From contig CAITND010000075.1 in the NCBI GenBank assembly GCA_903893625.1, forward strand, positions 1 through 38,054: a stretch of 38,054 nucleotides of DNA, written 5' to 3'. The notes under the pieces were generated by a model that saw nothing but the letters and a program-made list of their open reading frames with translations, was not told where the DNA came from and searched no databases. Below, piece after piece: positions 9,115-16,326 of the stretch (position 1 is its first letter; each line of letters opens with the position of its first letter). Made by a program: the position numbers and the translations under genes. The stretch comes from an uncultured Oscillatoriales cyanobacterium (GTDB lineage Bacteria > Cyanobacteriota > Cyanobacteriia > Cyanobacteriales > Microcoleaceae).

Positions 9115-9690
9115 ATGAATAATAAACTCATTAATGCCCTCATACAAATTATAGAAACCTTAACGCCAGAAGAATATCTAATTTTACAAGAAAAAATGCA
9201 AATATTAGATAAAAATAATATAAAAGAAATTCATAATCAAGGATTAAAAAAAGCACAAAAGGGAGATTATAAAGGAGCTATTGAAAACTTTAATATGGTT
9301 TTAATAATTAAACCGGATAGTACAGAAACTTATATTAGTCGAGGATTTTGTTATTTGAATTTAGGGAATCTTGAAAAAGCCATCCAAGATTATGACAAAG
9401 CGATTGAAATCGACCCCAAAAATCCTACAGCTTATTATAACCGAGGCAATGTGTTAAGAAAACTAGGGAAGAATTTGTTAGCGTTATCTAGCTATAATCA
9501 AGCAATAAACTATGATGAAAATAATGCTGAAGCTTACTATAATCGAGGATTAACCTATCAAGATCTAGGAAATATACAAGAAGCTATTGCTGATTTTAGC
9601 AAAGCAGCTAGTTTATTTAAAGACACAGAAAATATGGCTCACTATTTAAAAGCTTTAGAGGCTGTTGAACGTCTTAAATATTTGAGTTAA
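9115..9690 (+). CDS. TPR-repeat protein
   Basis: A small cytoplasmic-looking protein of 191 residues from the ATG at 9115 (a TTG at 9100 would add five residues). After an N-terminal helical segment containing LTPEEYLILQEKMQ, it holds about four tetratricopeptide repeats, including AYYNRGNVLRKLGKNLLALS and AEAYYNRGLTYQDLGNIQEA, with the canonical W/Y-G-Y-A-P spacing. No signal peptide or enzyme domain is present, so it is most likely a protein-protein adaptor; its partner cannot be named. TPR proteins of this style are abundant in filamentous cyanobacteria. A clear intrinsic terminator follows the stop codon (9709-9751). Confidence 0.82.
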   Translation: MNNKLINALIQIIETLTPEEYLILQEKMQILDKNNIKEIHNQGLKKAQKGDYKGAIENFNMVLIIKPDSTETYISRGFCYLNLGNLEKAIQDYDKAIEIDPKNPTAYYNRGNVLRKLGKNLLALSSYNQAINYDENNAEAYYNRGLTYQDLGNIQEAIADFSKAASLFKDTENMAHYLKALEAVERLKYLS

Positions 9691-9708
9691 AATCATAATT
9701 TTGTCTGA

Positions 9709-9751
9709 CAAAGAACTCGGTTTTTTTGAGAAGCCGAGTTCTTTGGTTTTT
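9709..9751 (+). terminator. Rho-independent terminator after the TPR gene
   Basis: CAAAGAACTCGG (9709-9720) pairs perfectly with CCGAGTTCTTTG (9734-9745), a 12-bp stem followed by GTTTTT. The stem lies 19 bases after the TPR stop codon. The AAGAACTCGG...CCGAGTTCTT unit resembles a repeat that recurs in cyanobacterial genomes (from memory, not checked). Confidence 0.8.
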
Positions 9752-9802
9752 AACAAATTAATTTTTCTATACGTCGGGGTCAGTAACTCACAATGGAGCC
9801 AT

Positions 9803-9832
9803 AGGACAGTCCCGAAGCTTACACTATATAAT
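9803..9832 (+). promoter_or_regulatory. Candidate promoter for the HEPN/Abi_2-like gene
   Basis: A perfect TATAAT at 9827-9832 is preceded, with an 18-base spacer, by AGGACA (9803-9808), a partial match to TTGACA. The predicted transcript would start about 20 bases before the start codon at 9858. Identified by eye only. Confidence 0.35.
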
Positions 9833-9857
9833 CTAGCTCAGATCACGAGGATTGTCA

Positions 9858-10529
9858 ATGTCCGATCAAAGCCCACTCTCACCAGAAACCCAAGATGCAA
9901 TTATCAAAGCACTGTCAACAGTACGTCTGCAACCCTATCTTAGAGAAGCCAACGGGCAAATAGACCAGGCTATGAAAATCTATCAACTTAACCTCCAACT
10001 CTGTGCAGCCCTTTATCCCAGCCTTCACATTTTTGAAATTACCTTTCGCAATCAAACTAACCGTGCTCTGCAAGATAAATATGGAAAAAATTGGTATGAA
10101 GGAGGAAGTTTTAATATAGAACAACGAGCACGACAATCAATTGAAGATGCAAAAAACAAAGTGATAAGACAGAAAAGACCTTTAACCCATAATAGCATCA
10201 TTTCTGAGCTTACGTTAGGGTTTTGGTCTGCTTTTATTACTAAAGATGAATACAGACAAAGCGTTTTTGATCAATGTATTCAAAAAATTTTTCCCTATGC
10301 TAAATCTAGCGAACGAAACTTTACTAAAATAGCTCCCCGCTTTCAAACGGAAATTTTATATTTAAGAAACCGTGTTTTTCACCATGAACCAATTTGGGAA
10401 AAAAATTATAAAATCAAACAAAAATACGAATATTTATGCCAAGTTCTAGGATGGATGAATCCCGAAATTCTTTCTTGGCTGCAAACCTATGATAATTTTC
10501 TCGAAGTTTATAGAAGCGCATCAGATTAA
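9858..10529 (+). CDS. HEPN-domain Abi_2-like (abortive infection-like) protein
   Basis: A 223-residue helical protein. The ATG at 9858 is chosen over the TTG at 9852 because GAGGA lies seven bases before it. The central segment LNLQLCAALYPSLHIFEITF followed by RNQTNRAL and the C-terminal RNRVFHHEPIW match the Abi_2/AbiD-AbiF group. Arg170-Asn-Arg-Val-Phe-His175 forms the RX4H motif of HEPN domains, which in active members is the RNA-cleaving centre. Members act in phage-triggered growth arrest or as toxins. No obvious antitoxin is adjacent: the neighbours are a TPR gene and, on the other strand, Uma2 genes. It is flanked by an upstream terminator and its own likely promoter, so it looks like a stand-alone gene. 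Function is inference from family features. Confidence 0.75.
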   Translation: MSDQSPLSPETQDAIIKALSTVRLQPYLREANGQIDQAMKIYQLNLQLCAALYPSLHIFEITFRNQTNRALQDKYGKNWYEGGSFNIEQRARQSIEDAKNKVIRQKRPLTHNSIISELTLGFWSAFITKDEYRQSVFDQCIQKIFPYAKSSERNFTKIAPRFQTEILYLRNRVFHHEPIWEKNYKIKQKYEYLCQVLGWMNPEILSWLQTYDNFLEVYRSASD

Positions 10530-10653
10530 TTAAAAACGTTTGGATCTCTTTAAAGCTGAAAGTTTAACCTAAAACTGCGATATTTCTTGGCAAAATCGCG
10601 TAAATTTTGGCTGAATTTATCTAACCTAATTTAGGCTAATATTTCAAGTTTTA

Positions 10654-11235
10654 TTATTGGTTGTTGAAATCGATATTTTCATAGAGATCGGCGATTAAAA
10701 TTTGCGTTTCAAAGTTACTAAAAGATAGGGTAATATTGGGATCGTCGTATTCTGAAAAAATCCATTGATTGACAGCAGTTTTAACATAGTGTTCGACATG
10801 AATTCGATATTGATCGATGAGCAGATATTCTTGGAAAGTCGGAATGGTACGATAAGAAGCAAATTTTTCACTGCGATCATAGTTTTGGGTCGATTTAGAT
10901 AGAACTTCGGCAATAAAGCAAGGATTTAATACCGTGTCTTTGCGTCCGGTTTGCAGTTCTAGGGGCTTTTGAAGTACCATTACATCAGGATAGGTATAGA
11001 GGCTAACCTCTGGAATCCAAAGGCGTTGATCTACATGGAAAGTCTCATAGGGTTTACGTTTCAGAGCAAGACTCAAAATAATGTAGAGGTTTCCACTGAT
11101 TTTGTTATGGTCGGGTGTTCCACCAGTCATCGGAATAATTTCTCCATTACGATATTCATTGCGGGTTTCGGAGGCAATTTCAAGTTCTAAATATTCTTCA
11201 TGGGTGTAGTTTTTTGTCTCAGTTTGAGCAATCAT
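10654..11235 (-). CDS. Uma2 family (DUF820) PD-(D/E)XK nuclease-like protein, tandem copy 2
   Basis: A 193-residue protein of the Uma2/DUF820 family, which has the PD-(D/E)XK nuclease fold and is greatly expanded in cyanobacteria; cellular roles are mostly unknown. The fold core is visible: YPDVMVL with Asp84, then CFIAEVLSKST with Glu110, then YDRSEKFASYR. The start ATG at 11235 is supported by AGGAG ten bases upstream. This ribosome site lies in the leftover tail of a specificity-subunit sequence (11241-11351). The gene is about 90% identical in protein sequence to the Uma2 gene at 11390-11974, with most differences confined to residues 44-69. It is the last gene of a leftward series that begins with the restriction-modification gene. 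Confidence 0.85.
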   Translation of the reverse strand: MIAQTETKNYTHEEYLELEIASETRNEYRNGEIIPMTGGTPDHNKISGNLYIILSLALKRKPYETFHVDQRLWIPEVSLYTYPDVMVLQKPLELQTGRKDTVLNPCFIAEVLSKSTQNYDRSEKFASYRTIPTFQEYLLIDQYRIHVEHYVKTAVNQWIFSEYDDPNITLSFSNFETQILIADLYENIDFNNQ

Positions 11236-11240
11236 GGCAG

Positions 11241-11351
11241 GTTGACTCCTAATCGTTTAAGTTGTTGATTGATCCAAATAGTTGCTGTCTCTTCATCGGT
11301 TTCAATTGCTCGTTATACTCCTATTTTAGCAATTTTGAGGAGTTGTTTAGA
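11241..11351 (-). pseudogene. Relic of a type I-like specificity-domain C-terminus, copy 2
   Basis: Read on the minus strand this stretch encodes SKQLLKIAKIGV, a TAA stop, then RAIETDEETATIWINQQLKR and LGVNL. This is the last 36 or so residues of the restriction-modification protein at 12274-15801 (SKQLLEIAKIGVEQAIETD and so on). The stop replaces a Glu codon. It directly precedes the second Uma2 copy and supplies its ribosome site. Confidence 0.85.
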
Positions 11352-11389
11352 CATCCTCTTTACTGTCTGTTGCCTGTTGTTCAAATTCT

Positions 11390-11974
11390 CTAATATTGAT
11401 TATTAAAGTCGATATTTTCATAGAGATCGGCGATTAAAATCTGCGTTTCAAAGTTACTAAAGGATAGGGTAACATTGGGATCGTCGTATTCTGAAAAAAT
11501 CCATTGATTTACATCAGTTTTAACATAGTGTTCGACATGAATTCGATATTGATCGATTAGCAAATATTCTTGGAAAGTGGGAATGGTACGATAGGAAGCA
11601 AATTTTTCACTGCGATCATAGTTTTGGGTCGATTTAGATAGAACTTCGGCAATAAAGCAAGGATTTAATACCGTGTCTTTGCGTCCGGTTTGCAGTTCGA
11701 TCGGCTTTTGAAGTACCATCACATCAGGATAGGTATAGAGGCTAACTGCTGGAATCCAAAGGCGTTGATCCGTGATAAAAATGCGATAAGATTGACCTTT
11801 TAAGGCAAATTTGAGCAAAGTGTGAAGGTTTCCTGCAATTTCGTTATGGTCGGGTGTTCCACCAGTCATCGGAATAATTTCTCCATTGCGGTATTCGTTG
11901 CGGGTTTCGGAGGCAATTTCAAGTTCTAAATATTCTTCCGGGGTGTAGTTTTTTGTCTCAGTTTGAGCAATCAT
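11390..11974 (-). CDS. Uma2 family (DUF820) PD-(D/E)XK nuclease-like protein, tandem copy 1
   Basis: A 194-residue Uma2/DUF820 protein, the upstream partner of a tandem pair. It carries the same core as its neighbour: YPDVMVL (Asp84), FIAEVLSKST (Glu110) and the YDRSEKFASY helix that follows the catalytic strands in this fold. The start ATG at 11974 has AGGAG upstream, in the relic at 11980-12090. Compared with copy 2, residues 1-43 and 71-193 are almost unchanged, whereas 44-69 differ at about 14 positions. The pair is separated by a stretch that repeats the sequence upstream of this gene, so the duplicated unit is about 739 bp. Substrate and role are unknown; the position behind a restriction-modification gene suggests an accessory or defence island setting only. 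Confidence 0.85.
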   Translation of the reverse strand: MIAQTETKNYTPEEYLELEIASETRNEYRNGEIIPMTGGTPDHNEIAGNLHTLLKFALKGQSYRIFITDQRLWIPAVSLYTYPDVMVLQKPIELQTGRKDTVLNPCFIAEVLSKSTQNYDRSEKFASYRTIPTFQEYLLIDQYRIHVEHYVKTDVNQWIFSEYDDPNVTLSFSNFETQILIADLYENIDFNNQY

Positions 11975-11979
11975 GGCAG

Positions 11980-12090
11980 GTTTACTCCTAATAATTTAAG
12001 TTGCTGATTGATCCAAATAGTTGCTGTCTTTTCATCGGTTTTAATTGCTCGTTATGCTCCTATTTTAGCAATTTCTAAGAGTTGTTTAGA
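11980..12090 (-). pseudogene. Relic of a type I-like specificity-domain C-terminus, copy 1
   Basis: On the minus strand this reads SKQLLEIAKIGA, a TAA stop, then RAIKTDEKTATIWINQQLKL and LGVNL, matching the C-terminus of the protein encoded at 12274-15801. The stop is at the same codon as in the second relic (11241-11351), so the sequence was already broken before the duplication. It overlaps the last codons of the small antitoxin-like gene at 12086. Confidence 0.85.
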
Positions 12091-12256
12091 CATCCTCTTT
12101 ACTTTCCTTTGTCTGTTGAGATTTATCATTTAGATCTGTCTGTTCTGGAATTAAAACAATGACTTCTACACGACTATTTTTATCGGTTATGAGAGGATGA
12201 TCTAAGGTTAGTTGTCCTTGATCATTAATTATTGCCATGACTTTAAGTGCTTTCAT
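12086..12256 (-). CDS. Small RelN-like antitoxin, probably C-terminally truncated
   Basis: A 56-residue open frame from ATG 12256, with GGAG six bases before the start. It begins MKALKVMAIINDQGQLTLDH, then PLITDKNSRVEVIVLIPEQ, then a charged tail rich in Lys, Glu and Ser. The N-terminal beta-rich block resembles the RelN-type antitoxins of cyanobacteria (as in Synechocystis RelNE) and related small proteins, which as I recall are about 75-90 residues long and end in a helix containing the toxin-binding region. Here the frame stops at KESKEDV, exactly where the specificity-domain relic begins, so the C-terminal helix appears to have been replaced. No toxin gene of RelE type follows; the next gene is Uma2. 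It starts 17 bases after the restriction-modification gene ends, so the two are probably co-transcribed. Confidence 0.6.
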   Translation of the reverse strand: MKALKVMAIINDQGQLTLDHPLITDKNSRVEVIVLIPEQTDLNDKSQQTKESKEDV

Positions 12257-12273
12257 TGCTACTCCAAAATGAT

Positions 12274-15200
12274 TTAAGTGGTAGTTTTTAGATTAATTCC
12301 TAATCTTTCAAGTTGCTGATTTATCCAAATAGTCGCTGTCTCCTCATCGGTTTCAATTGCTTGTTCTACTCCTATTTTAGCAATTTCTAGGAGTTGTTTG
12401 GATTTTTGTTTTAGTAAAAATGATGATTTGATCTTCTCAACAATCTTTTGCTGTTGAGGTTTCGGCAAGATTGGAATTAGTAAATTGGCTAAATCTGGTT
12501 GAGAAATACTGTAGTAAGCCACACCATGAACTCTACGCTCAACCTGTAAATAACCAAATTTTGAATTCAGAAATAAGCTGACATACTCTGGTAGAATTGC
12601 TTCTTTATAAATTGAGGCTAAACGTATAAGCATAATTTCACTACTAATAATCCCGTTGATTTCTTGTTCTGTAACAACTGCGGAATTACCAAAACTACCT
12701 TTACGAGTGAAAAGGATATCTCCTAATTGTAAACCTACAGGTTTATTAACATCAGCCATTGAAATTGGAATTTTTACAGCACTTTCGAGGTTAATTAGTC
12801 CGTTTTTTACATCACCAACACGAATGTAAGGTGTACCTTCCTCGGTATACTCTCGATAGTCAAAACCGTTTTGAATGGGTTCAATCAATGAGCCCAATTT
12901 TTGAGTTGGAAAGCCACAATCTTTAATGACCTTTTCTGCTTGATCATATTTTGGCTGGTAATACTCAGCATCAAGGCGATCGCACGACAAAAAAGACTCT
13001 TTAAAACTCTTAACAGCAATGGTTTCTGTGGTAGGTTGCCAGTCTTTTAAGTTAAGTTCCGATAACAGTAAATCTTCAGCTTGTTGGTAAATTTCATTTG
13101 ATAAGTTTCTAAATGTAGAAAGTTCTTTGAATATATTTTCTATAACCAACTGGAATCTTGTAGAAAAAGATGGAATCGGAATACTGTATAGTTCTTGTTT
13201 ACTGATAAAGGATACTAGAAGATTTGATTTATATCTATTTCGGAATGCAATTCCATATTTTGTAATCAAATAAACAAGTAAATAATACTTATTGATCTCA
13301 AGATTTACAGTCAATTTATAAAGGCTACCAGTAACTAAAACTTTCTCTTGGAAATCATCAGGTACTATTGCAATTTTCTCAGCTTTACCCTTCACTTCAA
13401 TTAATAACTCACCCTTTTTAATTCTACCTTGAGGATATCTAATCCAATCTATCTCATCTACATAAAACAAGTTACTTGTTTCGATAAACGGCGTTGTAAT
13501 ATCAGTCGCTTGTAAAAATATTGGACAATTTTTAGCTTTTCCTTCCTCTGCATCAATTATTTCTGTGGCTTCATAAACGACTCTATAACCAAATTCTACA
13601 TATTGACTTAAAAGTTTATAGTTATTAATTCTCTTTGAAGCTGCTAGAAACCCTTTTTGGAAATAATCAGAATCAAATCTAAATTTGTCACTATTTTGGA
13701 TAACATAGCTCAATTGTAATTCAACTGCTTCCAGCCCATCCATCAATCTCTGATACTTCACAGCATCAAACGGCTTAACAGATGGGCTTAACTTAAAAAA
13801 ACTGAGATTCTCCTTTTTTGCAAACTCAATAAACGCCTCAGCAATTCCATCTTGCGTCAATCCATCGTGATTATACAAATCATGATCGACAATCAAATGA
13901 GGGTGATCATCTAACAAAAATTCACCCGATTCATCAGACTTTTTAACATAAATTTTCTCCCCTGAATTATCCTTACCCGACCTTCGCATCGTCGCAAAAA
14001 AGATATTATAATCATCCTGACGCGGACATAGCGCCCCAGCTTTGGGATCATCATTCCATTTCTGCACAAATAACACCGATGTTTTAGTCCCTGTATGGGG
14101 TTTAAACGTATTTCCATGTAGCCCAACTACTGCCAAAATTCGACAGCGTTCCGCAATAAAATCACGGATATTTTTATCAGAAGAATTATTAAAACGTCCT
14201 TGAGGTAAAACAATCGCCATTCGTCCCCCAGGCTTCAAAAAATCGAGATTGCGTTCAATAAATAAAATATCTCTCCCTACCTTAGTTTCCCATTTACCAT
14301 TAGCCTTTTTAGCTAAATCATAATGGTTAATAATGCGCGTCTCTTTAATATCTCCAGCAAAAGGAGGATTTGCCATCAACACATCAAACTGAAATTCTCG
14401 ATAGTCTTTACTACCTTTTGGTCGTAGCCGTTTTAAACGTTTGAATCCACCATTATAAATATCATCCCATTCTTCCTGTCCTGTTACCTCATCCCACATT
14501 TCATAATCCAGAGTGTTCAAATGCAAAACATTAGTTTCACCATCTCCAGCAATCAAATTTAACGTCCGCGCTACCCTTACCGCTTTTTCATCAAAGTCAA
14601 TTGCAAATACTTTTTCTTGCACATATTCTCCACATCGTGGTGGCTTTTCTTCCAGTGAAAACAAATGACTTGCTGATAAACCTTCATCTTCCAAAATTTG
14701 CCCCCACACATGAAAAATAGTATGCACTGGAAATCCCGACGAACCAGCAGCCGTATCAATCATGTATTCATCCTCTTGAGGATTAAGCATCTTCACACAC
14801 ATATCAATTACATAACGAGGCGTGAAAAATTGTCCTTTTTCTCCCTTACTACTTTTGTTAATTAAATATTCAAAAGCTTCATCAACAACATCCAAATTAG
14901 AGTTAAACAACTTCACATTTTCTAAAGAAGACACACAAACCGACAAATGAGAAGGAGAGAGGCTAATTTTAGCATCTTCACTAAACACTCCTTCCCATTT
15001 TTTCTTAGCTTTATCAAACAAATCTTGAATTTTAGTTTTTAGTGCGGCTTCCGTTTGTCCTGTGTTGCGAAACTCCATTAAACGAGTTGTGCGGCGGGTT
15101 CCTTGACCAGAATACCACTCATCATAAAGTTTAGTAAAAATTAGTTTAAATAGTTCCTCAAACACATCTACTCCAGCATTTGCGAGTACCTCATCTTCCA

Positions 15201-15801
15201 TTTCTTCGATTAAGGCTTTGAGAGATTTATTCTGTTTTACTAATTTATCGTTAGCAACTAAATCTTCTAAAGTAAACTTAATTTGCAGAATATCAGCTAG
15301 AGTTTGACTAGCATTAGGTAAACCGGGAATTTCTTCAAAATAGTTAGGATCTTTTCGCTGGTAATAAGAAATTTGATCGCCATTAGTCCAAATAGCAATA
15401 GGCGCACCTGTAGCGTGACAATAAGATCGTAATTGTTCTTTACCGTCCTTGAGTTTTGGCTTTTTCACCTCCACCAGCATATAGACTGTATTTAACCGAT
15501 CTTTGTCCATAAGCACAATATCAGCCCGTTTTACTTCCCGCCCAAAATTCACCCCATACTCTACTTGAATACGATTAAGGGGATAGTGAAAACGTCCCGT
15601 TAACACTCGTAAATATAATTGCCGAATTGCTTCTTCTGGTGTAAGTTTAATTTCCTTTTTGCGAACAAAACAAACCGTGTAGGGAGTTTCACCTGTTTTA
15701 GTGGACTTGAGGATAATTGACTGTTCTAGTTGTTCAATTTCCGTAGAGTTAAACTGTGATAACTTGTAATTCGAGTCTTTCAAAATAGAGGCTAGGTTCA
15801 T
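12274..15801 (-). CDS. Single-chain restriction-modification enzyme (nuclease, N6-adenine methylase, two specificity domains)
   Basis: A 1175-residue fusion. Residues about 55-170 form an HsdR-N-like PD-(D/E)XK nuclease domain: ADIVLMDK with Asp94, and MLVEVKKPKL with Glu111 and Lys113. Residues about 230-690 are an N6_Mtase domain of the HsdM type, with the AdoMet motif IDTAAGSSGFP (Asp349) and the catalytic NPPF at 478-481. Residues about 690-1175 are two HsdS-like half-units, each introduced by a similar motif (RFDSDYFQKGF and RLDAEYYQPKY) and each ending in a helical repeat. There is no helicase/translocase part and no separate hsdR gene in the window. This architecture matches type IIB/IIG R-M-S polypeptides such as AloI more than type I systems, and would both methylate and cut a bipartite site. 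It begins with ATG 15801; no strong ribosome site is visible. Confidence 0.88.
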   Translation of the reverse strand: MNLASILKDSNYKLSQFNSTEIEQLEQSIILKSTKTGETPYTVCFVRKKEIKLTPEEAIRQLYLRVLTGRFHYPLNRIQVEYGVNFGREVKRADIVLMDKDRLNTVYMLVEVKKPKLKDGKEQLRSYCHATGAPIAIWTNGDQISYYQRKDPNYFEEIPGLPNASQTLADILQIKFTLEDLVANDKLVKQNKSLKALIEEMEDEVLANAGVDVFEELFKLIFTKLYDEWYSGQGTRRTTRLMEFRNTGQTEAALKTKIQDLFDKAKKKWEGVFSEDAKISLSPSHLSVCVSSLENVKLFNSNLDVVDEAFEYLINKSSKGEKGQFFTPRYVIDMCVKMLNPQEDEYMIDTAAGSSGFPVHTIFHVWGQILEDEGLSASHLFSLEEKPPRCGEYVQEKVFAIDFDEKAVRVARTLNLIAGDGETNVLHLNTLDYEMWDEVTGQEEWDDIYNGGFKRLKRLRPKGSKDYREFQFDVLMANPPFAGDIKETRIINHYDLAKKANGKWETKVGRDILFIERNLDFLKPGGRMAIVLPQGRFNNSSDKNIRDFIAERCRILAVVGLHGNTFKPHTGTKTSVLFVQKWNDDPKAGALCPRQDDYNIFFATMRRSGKDNSGEKIYVKKSDESGEFLLDDHPHLIVDHDLYNHDGLTQDGIAEAFIEFAKKENLSFFKLSPSVKPFDAVKYQRLMDGLEAVELQLSYVIQNSDKFRFDSDYFQKGFLAASKRINNYKLLSQYVEFGYRVVYEATEIIDAEEGKAKNCPIFLQATDITTPFIETSNLFYVDEIDWIRYPQGRIKKGELLIEVKGKAEKIAIVPDDFQEKVLVTGSLYKLTVNLEINKYYLLVYLITKYGIAFRNRYKSNLLVSFISKQELYSIPIPSFSTRFQLVIENIFKELSTFRNLSNEIYQQAEDLLLSELNLKDWQPTTETIAVKSFKESFLSCDRLDAEYYQPKYDQAEKVIKDCGFPTQKLGSLIEPIQNGFDYREYTEEGTPYIRVGDVKNGLINLESAVKIPISMADVNKPVGLQLGDILFTRKGSFGNSAVVTEQEINGIISSEIMLIRLASIYKEAILPEYVSLFLNSKFGYLQVERRVHGVAYYSISQPDLANLLIPILPKPQQQKIVEKIKSSFLLKQKSKQLLEIAKIGVEQAIETDEETATIWINQQLERLGINLKTTT

Positions 15802-15820
15802 GAGATACTATAGAGTCAAT

Positions 15821-15836
15821 TTTTAAAGTTTAATCA
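15821..15836 (+). repeat. TTTTAAAGTTTAATCA repeat, copy 1
   Basis: An exact 16-base match to 20500-20515 and 20561-20576. It lies just upstream of the restriction-modification gene start. Confidence 0.7.
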
Positions 15837-16054
15837 GTTAAGAATTATAACGCCGTTAGGGAAAATCGCTAAGGGATTTTATGAATACCCCGAAGGTCTT
15901 GTCTTTAAATCATAATTCATTCTATCAGAAGCAATTATACCATGATCTTTTTCACAACTCAACCCCTGATCTATTAGATCTATCTTGAGAATTGCTCTTA
16001 CAATTAGAATCGTTAGACTATTAAGTTAATTTTTAACCGTGTAGATAGCGGATT

Positions 16055-16071
16055 GATGGGCGTAGCCCATC
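16055..16071. repeat. Small interspersed palindrome GATGGGC-GTA-GCCCATC, copy 1
   Basis: A perfect 7-bp stem with a 3-base loop followed by CTACTA. A closely similar unit is at 20263-20279, also followed by CTACTA, so this is likely a dispersed short repeat. Confidence 0.65.
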
Positions 16072-16326
16072 CTACTATTCTTAAATAGTTTGTTGATAAA
16101 GCTATAGAAATGTAAAGCCAAACTTTCCAATTTCCCAACTGTCTACTACGCTATAAACAGATAACGCACCCGAAACCCTAATAAACTCAAGCAAAATCAG
16201 GGTTATCTCTTTTCCTAGACCCTCAGAAAACCTCATCAACCCTGTAGAACTTTGAATAGTAGCACTCACCCGCCAGAAATCAATTAAACCCCTGCGTAGA
16301 TTGAAATCAAAGCATTAGGAAAATGT

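Larger units (their letters stand above)
15802..16326. other. 525-bp intergenic region between divergent genes, with short repeats
   Basis: No gene is seen here. It separates the leftward restriction-modification gene from the rightward secreted-protein gene and must hold both promoters. It contains one copy of the 16-base repeat TTTTAAAGTTTAATCA (15821-15836), which recurs at 20500 and 20561, and one copy of a small palindrome (16055-16071) with a relative at 20263. Stop codons are frequent in all frames. Confidence 0.6.

Noticed and set aside
9701-9943. Plus-strand frame across the terminator and the start of the HEPN gene
   Set aside because: It reads through a clear intrinsic terminator and overlaps the HEPN gene in another frame.
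12274-15801. Classic type I HsdM or HsdMS annotation
   Set aside because: The N-terminal nuclease motif and absence of an HsdR gene in the window fit a single-chain type IIB/IIG enzyme better; kept as inference.
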